Source of the DNA: Spirochaetales bacterium
GTDB lineage: Bacteria > Spirochaetota > Spirochaetia > DSM-2461
DNA length: 64,000 nucleotides
Direction: 5' to 3'
Assembly: GCA_022360655.1 (NCBI GenBank)
Contig: JAKSCK010000050.1
Coordinates: 105,685 to 169,684 of the forward strand
Part shown: positions 1 through 8,389 of the stretch, one piece after another
Layout: each line of letters begins with the position of its first letter
Numbering within the stretch: the first letter of the stretch is position 1
The notes under the pieces: generated by a model
Databases searched by the model: none
What the model was told of the DNA's origin: nothing
What the model saw: the letters and a program-made list of their open reading frames with translations, nothing else
Made by a program: the position numbers and the translations under genes

Positions 1-1227
1 GTCATGAATCCCTTCCCAACCATAGAATCGTCCATCAGCCGTTCGGAAACAGGTTTGAGTTCGAAGTGTGCTCAAATTAAAGAGAGCCGATTCCTTGATT
101 ACAGCGGGATAGGACGAAGAGCAAAAGGCATGAACAAATTCAACCGTGTCTTGCTCCAATTTCTTCCGTTGAGAAAAAAGGGATTCGGCGGCATGCCAGG
201 CATCCTTGTGCTGAGTACAGTAGTAATTTCCAAGGGTTGTGTTTGGGAAAAACCGGGTGCGTCCGGCCACCCGATATTCCAAAGCATTCCAAGATTTTCG
301 ATTGGGGAAGTGCCAGGAAAGCACAAAGGGAATATCCACGCTTTCCTTCGCCTTCAATACCCGCTTCACAGCCAAAGAGGTGACAAAGCTGATGGGTTCT
401 TTTGCCTCTCGTTCCTCGAGCTCACCATCTTCATACAAATCATCCCAGAAATCTAAGGTGGAATCCCCCCAACGTTTCTGAGCCCAAGAGCTTCGACTCG
501 TAATCACCCCTTCATCTTGGGTCAATAAGGCCAAGGAGCCCCAATTTGCAGAGGACTTGGGTACGCCTAAAGAATCCATCATCAAACCAGCAAAACCATT
601 TTGACGAATCATACGATTCCGGTTATTGCGGGCTCCAGAAAAATCTCTATCTGCCACCCAATTGGGTTTATAATCTCGTCCATCGGCGCCAACACAGTTG
701 ATCATGGTACCGCAGAGAGAAATCTGAAAATCTTTATCACTGTCGTTGGTGATTCGGTAGGTGAGAACGGCCCCTGGCATTCCACTTTTATCACTGTCAC
801 CAGGTACCATTGGATTGAAGGCTTGCAAGCGTGCTTTGAGTGGAACCTGGTCATCAGAGAGGTGAACCTGGGCCAAAGGATACGCAGCATCAAAGCGACA
901 TTGATGGAAACGAGGAAATCCATGATTGGGTACACGGGTTCCCTCAGAGGCCTCATATCCCTCCGTATCCAAAGGACCTTCCAGAAGACGTATTCCCTTC
1001 TGACCGCCCCCCTCATACCAGAGGGCAAAGAATGGTGCAATGTAGCGCATTCCCGACACCAAGGTGGGAGTATAACCAATGGCAGGCCGATTCATCATGG
1101 CCCAATCTTGGAGATTTCCTCGTCCCCCCAGGGAAACCGTTCCGGTTCCAAGTCCCCCCAGTGGCATCGCCACGCGGCGCAAGAATTTTCCTTCATAACT
1201 CCTCAGAACCGGCCATTCCTGTCCCAT
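1..1227 (-). CDS. GH116-family beta-glucosidase/glucosylceramidase, N-terminal part (runs off left edge)
   Basis: Reading the minus strand from the ATG at 1227 gives about 409 uninterrupted codons that continue past base 1, so only the N-terminal half is present. Near the N-terminus it shows GGLGTGTVSLGGRGNLQDW followed by MMNRPA, the glycine-rich opening typical of GH116 proteins (GBA2-like non-lysosomal glucosylceramidases and bacterial beta-glucosidases). Further motifs such as DSDKSGMPGAVLTYRITN and FVLSWHFPNRK fit the beta-sandwich N-terminal domain. The catalytic alpha/alpha barrel would lie off the window, so active-site residues cannot be checked. A GGGAGAG element sits just before the ATG. 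No signal peptide is seen, so it probably acts in the cytoplasm on beta-glucosides. It is divergent from the AraC gene at 1330, a likely regulator. Confidence 0.85.
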   Translation of the reverse strand, partial: MGQEWPVLRSYEGKFLRRVAMPLGGLGTGTVSLGGRGNLQDWAMMNRPAIGYTPTLVSGMRYIAPFFALWYEGGGQKGIRLLEGPLDTEGYEASEGTRVPNHGFPRFHQCRFDAAYPLAQVHLSDDQVPLKARLQAFNPMVPGDSDKSGMPGAVLTYRITNDSDKDFQISLCGTMINCVGADGRDYKPNWVADRDFSGARNNRNRMIRQNGFAGLMMDSLGVPKSSANWGSLALLTQDEGVITSRSSWAQKRWGDSTLDFWDDLYEDGELEEREAKEPISFVTSLAVKRVLKAKESVDIPFVLSWHFPNRKSWNALEYRVAGRTRFFPNTTLGNYYCTQHKDAWHAAESLFSQRKKLEQDTVEFVHAFCSSSYPAVIKESALFNLSTLRTQTCFRTADGRFYGWEGIHD

Positions 1228-1329
1228 ACAACTCTCCCTATTCGTGAATGGAGTGGGATGATAGGCTGACAACAGCCCATTCTCAATGGACTTTACAGAA
1301 AAAATCTTGCACTTTTCCGGGAAGGAACC
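1228..1329. promoter_or_regulatory. Divergent intergenic region, GH116 / araC
   Basis: A 102-bp gap between two divergent starts must hold both promoters and probably the AraC-type regulator's binding site. I see no consensus promoter pair or convincing direct repeats. Confidence 0.4.
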
Positions 1330-2169
1330 ATGAAATCGGAACAGGACTATTTGAGGATTGGAGACTTAATCCGCTTTCAAGTGAATCACTTTGACCATGG
1401 GGCGTTCCTCCATTCTGATCATGGACATGATGTCTTTCCCTATGCACGAATCTATGGAATTCATCCCCATTCTCCTTGCAAATCCAGCACCATTGGAGAA
1501 CGATCCAACTGGAAGAATCGCCTGATTCTGAAGGCCGGTTCCCTCTATTACATTCCCCCCTCCTATGATCTTCGCTACCGCTTTGAAAAAGGGCTCATGA
1601 TGTTTGCCATCCACTTTTCCCTCGAACTCATCGATGGACTCGATGCCTATGCCCCTCACGACACGATTCAAGAAGATTCCCAATGCTCACAAGAGATTCT
1701 TGATGTTTGGAAGGAACTTACAGGTCCATCCTCCCTCAGCCGCGTGATTCGCCTCAAGGGACGACTCTTTAAAATTGGAACACATTTTGCCCACCAATCC
1801 CTCATCACTCTTCCCATCCTCACAGCCCGAGCCCATCAGTTTGGAGCCCTTCTTACATGGATTCGAAAGAACATTCGCGCCAACCTGCGTATCAACGAAC
1901 TGGCCGATTTTTGTGACAAGAATCCGGACAGTCTGTCCCGGGAGTTTTCTCAGGCCATGGGAATGTCCTTGAAGAGTCATCTGAATCGCGAGCTCATCAC
2001 GGAAGCCATCCGCCGTCTCACCTTCACCCAGGAATCTGTGCGCCAAGTGGCATCAGAATTGAATTTCAATGATGAGTATTATTTCAATCGGTTTTTTAAG
2101 AAGCATACAGGAAGCAGTCCAGGAGAATTTCGCAAGCGTTACTCCCCCACCTGCCTGAAGAAATCGTGA
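1330..2169 (+). CDS. AraC-family transcriptional regulator
   Basis: A 279-residue protein with an N-terminal cupin-like effector domain (roughly residues 20-110, with LKAGSLYYIPPSYDLRYRF typical of AraC sensor domains) and a C-terminal double helix-turn-helix DNA-binding domain (about 175-272). The second helix-turn-helix ends in the family signature FNDEYYFNRFFKKHTGSSPGEFRKRY-like pattern. The start is supported by GGGAAGGA 3-10 nt upstream of the ATG. It is divergent from the GH116 glycosidase with about 100 bp between the starts. By analogy with other AraC/glycosidase pairs it probably activates that gene in response to a sugar; this is inference, and I found no clear operator in the gap. 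Confidence 0.9.
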   Translation: MKSEQDYLRIGDLIRFQVNHFDHGAFLHSDHGHDVFPYARIYGIHPHSPCKSSTIGERSNWKNRLILKAGSLYYIPPSYDLRYRFEKGLMMFAIHFSLELIDGLDAYAPHDTIQEDSQCSQEILDVWKELTGPSSLSRVIRLKGRLFKIGTHFAHQSLITLPILTARAHQFGALLTWIRKNIRANLRINELADFCDKNPDSLSREFSQAMGMSLKSHLNRELITEAIRRLTFTQESVRQVASELNFNDEYYFNRFFKKHTGSSPGEFRKRYSPTCLKKS

Positions 2170-2193
2170 ATGGATTTTTTATGAATTGAGATC

Positions 2194-2224
2194 GACCCCT
2201 GGGGGCGCAGCGCCCCCAGGGGTC
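2194..2224. terminator. Perfect GC-rich hairpin between convergent araC and aspS
   Basis: Fourteen-base arms (GACCCCTGGGGGCG and its exact complement) flank a 3-base loop. It lies between two convergent genes, so it can serve both strands. Neither side has a proper T-run, so it is either a bidirectional terminator of unusual type or an mRNA-end-protecting element. Confidence 0.6.
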
Positions 2225-2232
2225 ATTATGAG

Positions 2233-3507
2233 TTACGGAGAAACCCGCTTTCGATCACGAGGGAAGAGTGTGGCCTCTTTAATGTTGGCCAAACCAAGAA
2301 TTTTTTGTGTGATGCGCTCCAAACCAATGGCAAAGCCACCATGGGGAGGGCAACCATATTTGAAGATGTCCACATAGGCACCCAATTCCTGCTCTGTCAT
2401 GCCAAATTTTGCCAGAGCGTCCTGGAACATGGAGTACTCATTGATACGTCGTCCACCTGTGGTGATTTCGAGTCCACGGAAGAGCAAGTCAAAACTCATG
2501 GTTTTCTGACCATCAGGGTAGGTGTAGAAGGGACGCTTTCGACGTGGAAAAGCATTCACAAACACCATCGGAATACCATGCTCTCGTTCGGCCCAATCAC
2601 AAAGAACACGTTCCGCTTCTGGATTCACATCCAGAGCACGCTTACCCGTTTCCGCCTTAAAGATGGCCTTGGCCTCATCATGGGAAATGATGGGTGCATT
2701 CTCACAGGACTCAGGAGAAGGGACTGTGGCCCCCCAAACATCAAGATCTTGGGCATTTTCCTGAGCCACAGTTTCAAAGAGATAGGCCATGAAACGACGC
2801 TCCATTTCCATGAGGGGCTTTTCGGATTCAATAAAGCCCATTTCAATGTCCAAGGAAACATACTCATTGATGTGCCGGGGCGTTTCATGCTTTTCCGCTC
2901 GATAAGCATGTCCAATTTCAAAAACGCGTTCTAAGCCGCTGGCCACCATGGTTTGCTTATAGAGCTGGGGAGACTGAGCCAGGTAGGCGGTTTGCCCAAA
3001 GTAATCCATGGAAAAGAGATTGGTTCCCCCCTCAGATCCTCCACCAATGATTTTGCTGGATTTGATTTCCGTAAATCCTTGGCTCCGGAAAAACTCGCCA
3101 AAGGCTTTCACACAGGTGGCCTGAATTCGGAAAATCGACTGAATTTTGGGGTTCCGAAGAGAAATCATTCGATGATCAAGAATGGCATCAAGGCCCAAAG
3201 ACGCCGGATCCTGGTTCACAGGAACCGGGAGATCGGGGGCAGCTTCGGCTAAAACATCATAGCTTTCCAGCCGAACCTCAGCTCCACCAGGAGCCTTATC
3301 ATTGGCCGCAATGGTGCCACGAGCCTGAATGACCGATTCCACAGGAAGGGGAAATTCCCCATCGGTCACCAACTGAATCATTCCGGAGCGGTCGCGCAGG
3401 ATGACGAAGACCACCCCGCCCAGATTACGCACCCGATGGACCCACCCGGCCACCTCCACAGCTTCGCCGATCCGTCCGATTGCTTCTTGCGCTAAGGTTC
3501 TGTCCAT
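2233..3507 (-). CDS. aspS: Aspartyl-tRNA synthetase, archaeal/eukaryal type, probably non-discriminating
   Basis: This 424-residue class II synthetase has an N-terminal OB-fold anticodon-binding domain (about 1-105) and a catalytic core (motif 2 region RAEKHETPRHINEY; motif 3 GFAIGLERIT). It lacks the long GAD insertion of bacterial AspRS. His24 in the segment GWVHRVRNLGG and Pro73 in NDKAPGGAEV match the pair that I recall marks non-discriminating archaeal AspRS, which charges both tRNA-Asp and tRNA-Asn; discriminating enzymes carry Trp and Lys there. Asp-tRNA-Asn would then be amidated by GatCAB, encoded just upstream. The start is set at ATG 3507 because AAGGAAG lies 7-8 nt before it; an upstream in-frame GTG at 3528 has no ribosome binding site. 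Confidence 0.93.
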   Translation of the reverse strand: MDRTLAQEAIGRIGEAVEVAGWVHRVRNLGGVVFVILRDRSGMIQLVTDGEFPLPVESVIQARGTIAANDKAPGGAEVRLESYDVLAEAAPDLPVPVNQDPASLGLDAILDHRMISLRNPKIQSIFRIQATCVKAFGEFFRSQGFTEIKSSKIIGGGSEGGTNLFSMDYFGQTAYLAQSPQLYKQTMVASGLERVFEIGHAYRAEKHETPRHINEYVSLDIEMGFIESEKPLMEMERRFMAYLFETVAQENAQDLDVWGATVPSPESCENAPIISHDEAKAIFKAETGKRALDVNPEAERVLCDWAEREHGIPMVFVNAFPRRKRPFYTYPDGQKTMSFDLLFRGLEITTGGRRINEYSMFQDALAKFGMTEQELGAYVDIFKYGCPPHGGFAIGLERITQKILGLANIKEATLFPRDRKRVSP

Positions 3508-3621
3508 TTCCGTCTTCCTTATTTGCACCTTGATCGTTCCAGGTGTTCAGATTCCTTACTGTTCATCATACTCGTCGCTGGGAGTCTTATTAAAGGCCCC
3601 AGAGAAAGGTTGTTCTATGAG

Positions 3622-3665
3622 AACGGCCGCCTTGATGTGATGGGAATCACTCCAAAGCGGCCGTT
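3622..3665 (-). terminator. Stem-loop between gatB and aspS
   Basis: Nine-base arms AACGGCCGC/GCGGCCGTT enclose a 26-nt loop that itself contains a small GTGAT/ATCAC stem. It lies about 18 nt past the gatB stop on the minus strand. There is no T-run, so full termination is uncertain; it may partly separate gatCAB from aspS. Confidence 0.5.
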
Positions 3666-3682
3666 TTGGGGAAAGCGTGTTC

Positions 3683-5119
3683 TTAGAGTCCCAGGGCCTT
3701 ATCCAACACCTGATTGGCCACATTGGGTGCAGCCTGACCATCACTGGCTCGCATGATTTGCCCCATAAGCCATCCGCGCTGACGCACATCCCCATCACGC
3801 ACAGCATCCGCAACAGCAGAATGCTCATGAAGAACAGCATCAACAATGGTTTGCAACTCGGCCGGATCACTGATTTGGGTCCAACCCTGCTTTTTCACAA
3901 TGGCCTCAGGATCTGCGTTCTCTGTGAACACCATATCCAAAACTTTTTTGGCAATTTTCCCACTGATTTTGCCTGAAGAAATGAGATTCAAGAGAGATCC
4001 CATTCGAGCGGAGGTCAGAGGACTCTGAGCCAAAGAGATTTGCTCACGGTTGCAGAGTTTGCGCACATCAGAAGACAACCAAGCGGCCACAGTGCGAGCA
4101 TCTGCCCCTGCTTGAACGGTTTCTTCAAAGAAATCTGCCGTACTTTTCTCATCATGGAGAAAATCTGCCTGTTCTGGAGTGAGATGATACTCTTGAGCCA
4201 TCCGGTTCTTGCGGGCCAAAGGAAGCTCCACGAGGCTGGTCTCCACACCGGCCATAAAGGCCTCATCAGGACGGAAGGGTGGGATATCAGGTTCTGGAAA
4301 ATATCGGTAATCATCGGCGGCTTCTTTGCGCCGCATGGTTTCTGTGATATCCCGGTTTTCATTCCAAAGCCGCGTTTCTTGAACCAGGCTTCCTCCCCCA
4401 TCCAGAACTTTGGCCTGACGTTCAATCTCGTGATTGAGGGCCAAACGCACAAAACGGGGCGAGTTCATGTTCTTCAGCTCAACTTTGGTTCCAAGGCCCT
4501 TCCCTGGAAGATTGATGGAAATATTGGCATCGCATTTCATGGAGCCTTCATCCATGTTTCCATCACTCACGCCCAAATAACGCACAAGACGCTGGAAGCT
4601 CCGTAAAAAAGCCTCGGTCTCTTCACCTGATCGCAAATCGGGTTCGGTAACAATCTCCAGAAGGGGATATCCTGCCCGATTGTAATCCAAAAGGGTGACA
4701 TCACCAGCATGAATCATCTTACCAGCATCTTCTTCCAGATGAACATCATGAATGCGAATGCCACGAATACCATCGTCAAATCCCGCTTCCATCATGCCAT
4801 TTAAACCAACAGGTTCAGCAAACTGGGAGATTTGGTAATTCTTGGGCATATCGGGATAAAAGTAGTTTTTCCGAGCAAAAGAGGTGGTTTTTGCTGTTTG
4901 ACAACCCAATGCCCGCGCCACAAGATATCCCAATTCCATGGCCCGCTCATTCACGGCAGGCAACGCACCAGGATAGCCCATACACACCGGACAAACATTC
5001 ACATTGGGATCGTCCCCATAGCGTGCAGGACAGGAACAGAACATCTTTGATTCTGTTTTCAAGTGAATATGAATTTCTAAGCCAATAAATACGTCATATT
5101 TCTCGTGGGCGCGGCTCAT
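3683..5119 (-). CDS. gatB: Asp/Glu-tRNA amidotransferase subunit B
   Basis: A 478-residue GatB. It shows the N-terminal GLEIHIHLKTESKMFCSC signature with the paired Cys motif (CSC ... CPVCMGYPG) that forms the zinc site in many GatB proteins, the kinase-like core (GYPLLEIVTEPD, DGNMDEGSMKCDANIS) and the C-terminal YqeY-like tail domain (about 330-478, ending GQAAPNVANQVLDKAL). GatB binds the misacylated tRNA, activates the Glu or Asp side chain with ATP and receives ammonia from GatA. It overlaps gatA by 4 nt (ATGA), so the two are translationally coupled. Last of gatC-gatA-gatB. Confidence 0.97.
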   Translation of the reverse strand: MSRAHEKYDVFIGLEIHIHLKTESKMFCSCPARYGDDPNVNVCPVCMGYPGALPAVNERAMELGYLVARALGCQTAKTTSFARKNYFYPDMPKNYQISQFAEPVGLNGMMEAGFDDGIRGIRIHDVHLEEDAGKMIHAGDVTLLDYNRAGYPLLEIVTEPDLRSGEETEAFLRSFQRLVRYLGVSDGNMDEGSMKCDANISINLPGKGLGTKVELKNMNSPRFVRLALNHEIERQAKVLDGGGSLVQETRLWNENRDITETMRRKEAADDYRYFPEPDIPPFRPDEAFMAGVETSLVELPLARKNRMAQEYHLTPEQADFLHDEKSTADFFEETVQAGADARTVAAWLSSDVRKLCNREQISLAQSPLTSARMGSLLNLISSGKISGKIAKKVLDMVFTENADPEAIVKKQGWTQISDPAELQTIVDAVLHEHSAVADAVRDGDVRQRGWLMGQIMRASDGQAAPNVANQVLDKALGL

Positions 5120-6507
5120 TGTAAACTCCCAATGTCCAAAGCTCCCTCAGGTGTTTCTAAGGGGAAGGTTTTTTCAAGCTCTTTGGCCAAAGCAAAAAGT
5201 CGCTCTTCACCAAATGCTGGAGCCATCAACTGCATACCAAGGGGTAAACCACCAGAGAGACCAGTAGGAATGGCCAAGGCTGGTAAACCAGCAAGGTTGG
5301 CAAGGCAGGTGAACACATCTGCGGTTTTTTGACGATACTCATCCATTCCACCCTCACCTTTCTTAAAGGCTTGTGTGGGGAACACTGGCATTAAAATGGC
5401 AGAAGCATCCTGGTATATTGCGGCCAGTTCTTGGCGAATGAGAGTACGGACTTTTTGAGCCTGGCCATAATACTGATCCTGGAAGCCAGAACGCAGCACA
5501 TAGGTTCCAAGAAGGATTCGGAGTTTCACTTCATCTCCAAAACCTTCATGACGCGCTTTCCGCATCAGTTCAGCCGGATTTTCAGCAAAAGTGGGAGCCA
5601 TGCCATAACGGATGCCATTGAATCGGGCCAGATTGGCACTCGCCTCTGCTGTGGCAATGGTGTAATACGCTGGAACAATCAAATTCAAACTTTGGAGAGA
5701 CACTCGTTTGATAGGGTGCCCAAGAGCTTCCAAAGCATCAATGGCCTGACGGTAGGCCTCAGCAACCGGCGCATCCAGTACACCCTCATCCAATTCAAGA
5801 ACAGCAATGGTTCCATTGGTTTGGTCTGAGGAGCAGGAACCTGCGGTTCCGCTCTGATCCATTGAATCCAAACCTGCCATCACGCGGAAGCTTTCTTTAA
5901 GAAGTTGCAAATCTCGGGCCATGGGCCCAATCACTTCAAGGGAGGAGGCGTAGGCGGTTAAACCAGAACGAGAGATGCTTCCATAGGTGGGTTTCAATCC
6001 ATAAACACCACAGAACGATGCAGGCTGGCGAACAGAGCCTCCTGTATCACTTCCTAGGGCTAATGGAACAAGTCCAGCCGCCACAGCTGCGGCACTTCCA
6101 CCACTGGATCCACCAGCAACATAATCCAGATTCCAAGGGTTGGACGTATTGCCCAAGGCCGAATTTTCGCAGGAAGACCCCATACCAAACTCATCCAGAT
6201 TGGTTTTCCCAACCATAAGAGCCCCTTCCGCCACCAAACGCTGAATGGCTGTGGCAGAATAGGGAGAAATGAGATTCTCTAGGATCCGAGATCCACAGGT
6301 GAGAGGCTGACCCTCCACGGCAATATTGTCTTTAACGCCAACCGGAATACCACTCAAACTTCCTGTCTTTTGAGAAGACACGACTTGAGGGGAAAAACTT
6401 AAGAAGCTTCCCACGCGGCCATCAATATCGCGCAGAGCCTGAACATACTGGGCGAATTTCTCTGAATCTGCAGTGAGAGCAGACCAAAGTTCAGCGGTGC
6501 TTTGCAT
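5116..6507 (-). CDS. gatA: Asp/Glu-tRNA amidotransferase subunit A (glutaminase)
   Basis: A 463-residue amidase-signature enzyme. It hydrolyses glutamine and passes ammonia to GatB. The catalytic Ser-cisSer-Lys set is visible: Lys in [10 protein letters not shown], and the serines in [14 protein letters not shown] and [13 protein letters not shown]. The GLKPTYG motif after these is also conserved. It starts 11 nt after gatC and overlaps gatB by 4 nt, consistent with co-expression of a stoichiometric complex. The length is slightly short of the usual 480-490 but no domain seems missing. Confidence 0.97.
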   Translation of the reverse strand: MQSTAELWSALTADSEKFAQYVQALRDIDGRVGSFLSFSPQVVSSQKTGSLSGIPVGVKDNIAVEGQPLTCGSRILENLISPYSATAIQRLVAEGALMVGKTNLDEFGMGSSCENSALGNTSNPWNLDYVAGGSSGGSAAAVAAGLVPLALGSDTGGSVRQPASFCGVYGLKPTYGSISRSGLTAYASSLEVIGPMARDLQLLKESFRVMAGLDSMDQSGTAGSCSSDQTNGTIAVLELDEGVLDAPVAEAYRQAIDALEALGHPIKRVSLQSLNLIVPAYYTIATAEASANLARFNGIRYGMAPTFAENPAELMRKARHEGFGDEVKLRILLGTYVLRSGFQDQYYGQAQKVRTLIRQELAAIYQDASAILMPVFPTQAFKKGEGGMDEYRQKTADVFTCLANLAGLPALAIPTGLSGGLPLGMQLMAPAFGEERLFALAKELEKTFPLETPEGALDIGSLQ

Positions 6508-6518
6508 AGTAACCTCGA

Positions 6519-6803
6519 CTAAAGGACGTTCGGAATAAGAATAAACTCGTCTTCGGCTTCTGGAGCCGCATCGAGGAATCGATCCGTATTATCAAAAGAT
6601 ACTGCGGAATCGGGACGCACCCGATTATCACCTGCAAAGGCATGGGTTGTGGGTTCTAAACCCTCCACGTTTGCCTGGGACATCGTGAGAAAGAGTTCCT
6701 TCATGCGCTCAGCTTCAGAAGCAAGGCGAACTGCTTCACCTTCATCTAACTCAAGCCGGGCCAGCTCAGCGGTCAGAGACCATTCATCTTGGGATGGGAC
6801 CAT
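6519..6803 (-). CDS. gatC: Asp/Glu-tRNA amidotransferase subunit C
   Basis: A 94-residue GatC with the conserved early helix (LTAELARLELDEGEAVRLASEAERM) and the NVEGLEPTTHAFAGDNRVRPD region that wraps GatA and GatB. It is first in gatCAB. No Shine-Dalgarno precedes the ATG, and no other start codon exists before residue 30. A consensus -35/-10 pair ends only 5 nt before the ATG, so the mRNA is probably leaderless. Confidence 0.93.
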   Translation of the reverse strand: MVPSQDEWSLTAELARLELDEGEAVRLASEAERMKELFLTMSQANVEGLEPTTHAFAGDNRVRPDSAVSFDNTDRFLDAAPEAEDEFILIPNVL

Positions 6804-6808
6804 GGGAT

Positions 6809-6837
6809 TTTATACCTGCGGTCTGGGAGGGTGTCAA
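6809..6837 (-). promoter_or_regulatory. Sigma70-type promoter of gatCAB, leaderless
   Basis: On the minus strand TTGACA (6837-6832) is followed by a 17-nt spacer and TATAAA (6814-6809). The ATG of gatC begins 5 nt further on, where transcription would start. Both boxes and the spacer are near ideal. Confidence 0.75.
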
Positions 6838-6862
6838 TAATGGCAACCAAATGCCATAAAAT

Positions 6863-8389
6863 TCAATGATCTGGAAATTGGCGTTGAAGATGAGCCAAAG
6901 CGTCCTTCTGTTGAAGAAATAGCTCCACCAATTCCGGATCAAATCGCCGTCCTTTTTCCTCTTCAATGTAGGTTATGGCTGCAGAGAAAGACCAGGCTGC
7001 ACGGTGCTGCCGACCATGAGTGAGAGAATCAAAGGAATCGCAGAGAGCCACAATTCGAGCCTGGAGTGAAATGGCCTCTCCAGAAAGTCCATTAGGATAC
7101 CCACTTCCATCATAGTTTTCATGATGCTGAAGACAAATCATCGCGGCTTCCTGAAGCAATGGACGGGAAGAACCTCGCAAAAGACGATAGCCAATTTCCG
7201 TATGGGACTGCATCACGTGCCTTTCTTCATCATTGAGGGATTCAGGCTTCAGAAGAATCTCATCAGGAATTCCAATCTTTCCAATATCATGCAATGCAGA
7301 AGCCATCCGTAAAGCATTGGCTGAAGATTCATCAAATCCAACCTTCATGGCCAATAATCCACAAAGTTCACCCACGCGCCGAACATGTTGTGCCGTATCA
7401 CGAGTGCGGGTTTCCACCACTTCACCAAGACGAACAACCAGCTCTTCCTGTGTTCCTTCAATTTCCTGATTAAGGCGCAAATTTTCAAATGCAACGGCAA
7501 CATTCCCTGCAAAAACTTCCAAGAGCTGTCGATCCTGAGCTTCCAGTCGTTTATCACTTCGAATGCAGACGAGCATGCGAATCCGCCTGGCATCTTCATA
7601 GAGGAACACGGAGTTGTTGCGAATCAATAAACTCCTTCCACGACGCTTCAACGACTTTAATTCATCAAAAACATCGTTTCCCAAAACCTCTGGAGGCGCT
7701 CCTCCTCCTGGAAGAACAAAATCACCATCAGCAGCAATGGTTCGAAACCCTCGATGATCTTGAACTGCACAATACGCGTTCCTTGGTGCACCAAGGAGCC
7801 GTCGCAACGCTCCATACACTTCGATGGCCAATTCGCTAACACTTCTGGCCCAATACAAATCCGCAGAAAGCCGACTGATCCCCTCCAAACCATCTCGATG
7901 TCGTTTCAACCGTTCCTGTTGAACTTCCAAGGCCATCAAATCCCGATAGTTCCGAAGCGCCGTCATCACCAACGTGTGCAATCTTTGAGCAGTAAGCTCT
8001 GTTTTTTCCTCATAGTCATTGATGTCATAATCCACAATCACCCGGCGGCTTGGAGCCCGTCCTGGCTGACCTGTACGGAGAACAATGCGCATATGAGGAT
8101 TACCCAGTTCTTCCCGTATAAAAGACACCAATTGAAGTCCTGCATCTCCCTCTTCCATCACAACATCAAGAAGAGCCAGTGCGATTCCTGATTCTGAATG
8201 CAAAAGGGCCTGTGCCTCTGCACGGCTATAAGCGCTTAAAAACTCAATTCCTTGGTTTTCAAATTGCAAGTCACGGAGAACCGTTCGAGTGATCATGTGC
8301 ATGCCCGGATCATCATCCACAATGAGAATCTTCCAGGCACCAGGAGGATAATATCCCTGCGGACGTGAAAATCGTCCGCCCTCACTCAC
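6863..8389 (-). CDS. Response regulator with DUF3369 and HD-GYP phosphodiesterase domain
   Basis: A 508-residue cytoplasmic protein. The receiver domain covers about 18-145, with the acidic cluster VDDD near residue 25 and phospho-acceptor Asp75 in LLDVVMEEG. A GAF-like DUF3369 region spans about 150-310. The HD-GYP domain spans about 325-500 and has HDIGKIGIP, HHENYDGSGYPNGL and VALCDSFDSLTH. HD-GYP domains hydrolyse cyclic di-GMP, and the metal-binding residues look intact, so an active phosphodiesterase is likely. Its start overlaps the stop of the upstream diguanylate cyclase gene by 4 nt, so one transcript encodes a c-di-GMP maker and breaker. Confidence 0.92.
   Translation of the reverse strand: MSEGGRFSRPQGYYPPGAWKILIVDDDPGMHMITRTVLRDLQFENQGIEFLSAYSRAEAQALLHSESGIALALLDVVMEEGDAGLQLVSFIREELGNPHMRIVLRTGQPGRAPSRRVIVDYDINDYEEKTELTAQRLHTLVMTALRNYRDLMALEVQQERLKRHRDGLEGISRLSADLYWARSVSELAIEVYGALRRLLGAPRNAYCAVQDHRGFRTIAADGDFVLPGGGAPPEVLGNDVFDELKSLKRRGRSLLIRNNSVFLYEDARRIRMLVCIRSDKRLEAQDRQLLEVFAGNVAVAFENLRLNQEIEGTQEELVVRLGEVVETRTRDTAQHVRRVGELCGLLAMKVGFDESSANALRMASALHDIGKIGIPDEILLKPESLNDEERHVMQSHTEIGYRLLRGSSRPLLQEAAMICLQHHENYDGSGYPNGLSGEAISLQARIVALCDSFDSLTHGRQHRAAWSFSAAITYIEEEKGRRFDPELVELFLQQKDALAHLQRQFPDH

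Noticed and set aside
601..1269. A 222-codon open frame on the plus strand
   Set aside because: It lies opposite the GH116 gene, whose protein sequence is clearly recognisable; the plus-strand product matches nothing.
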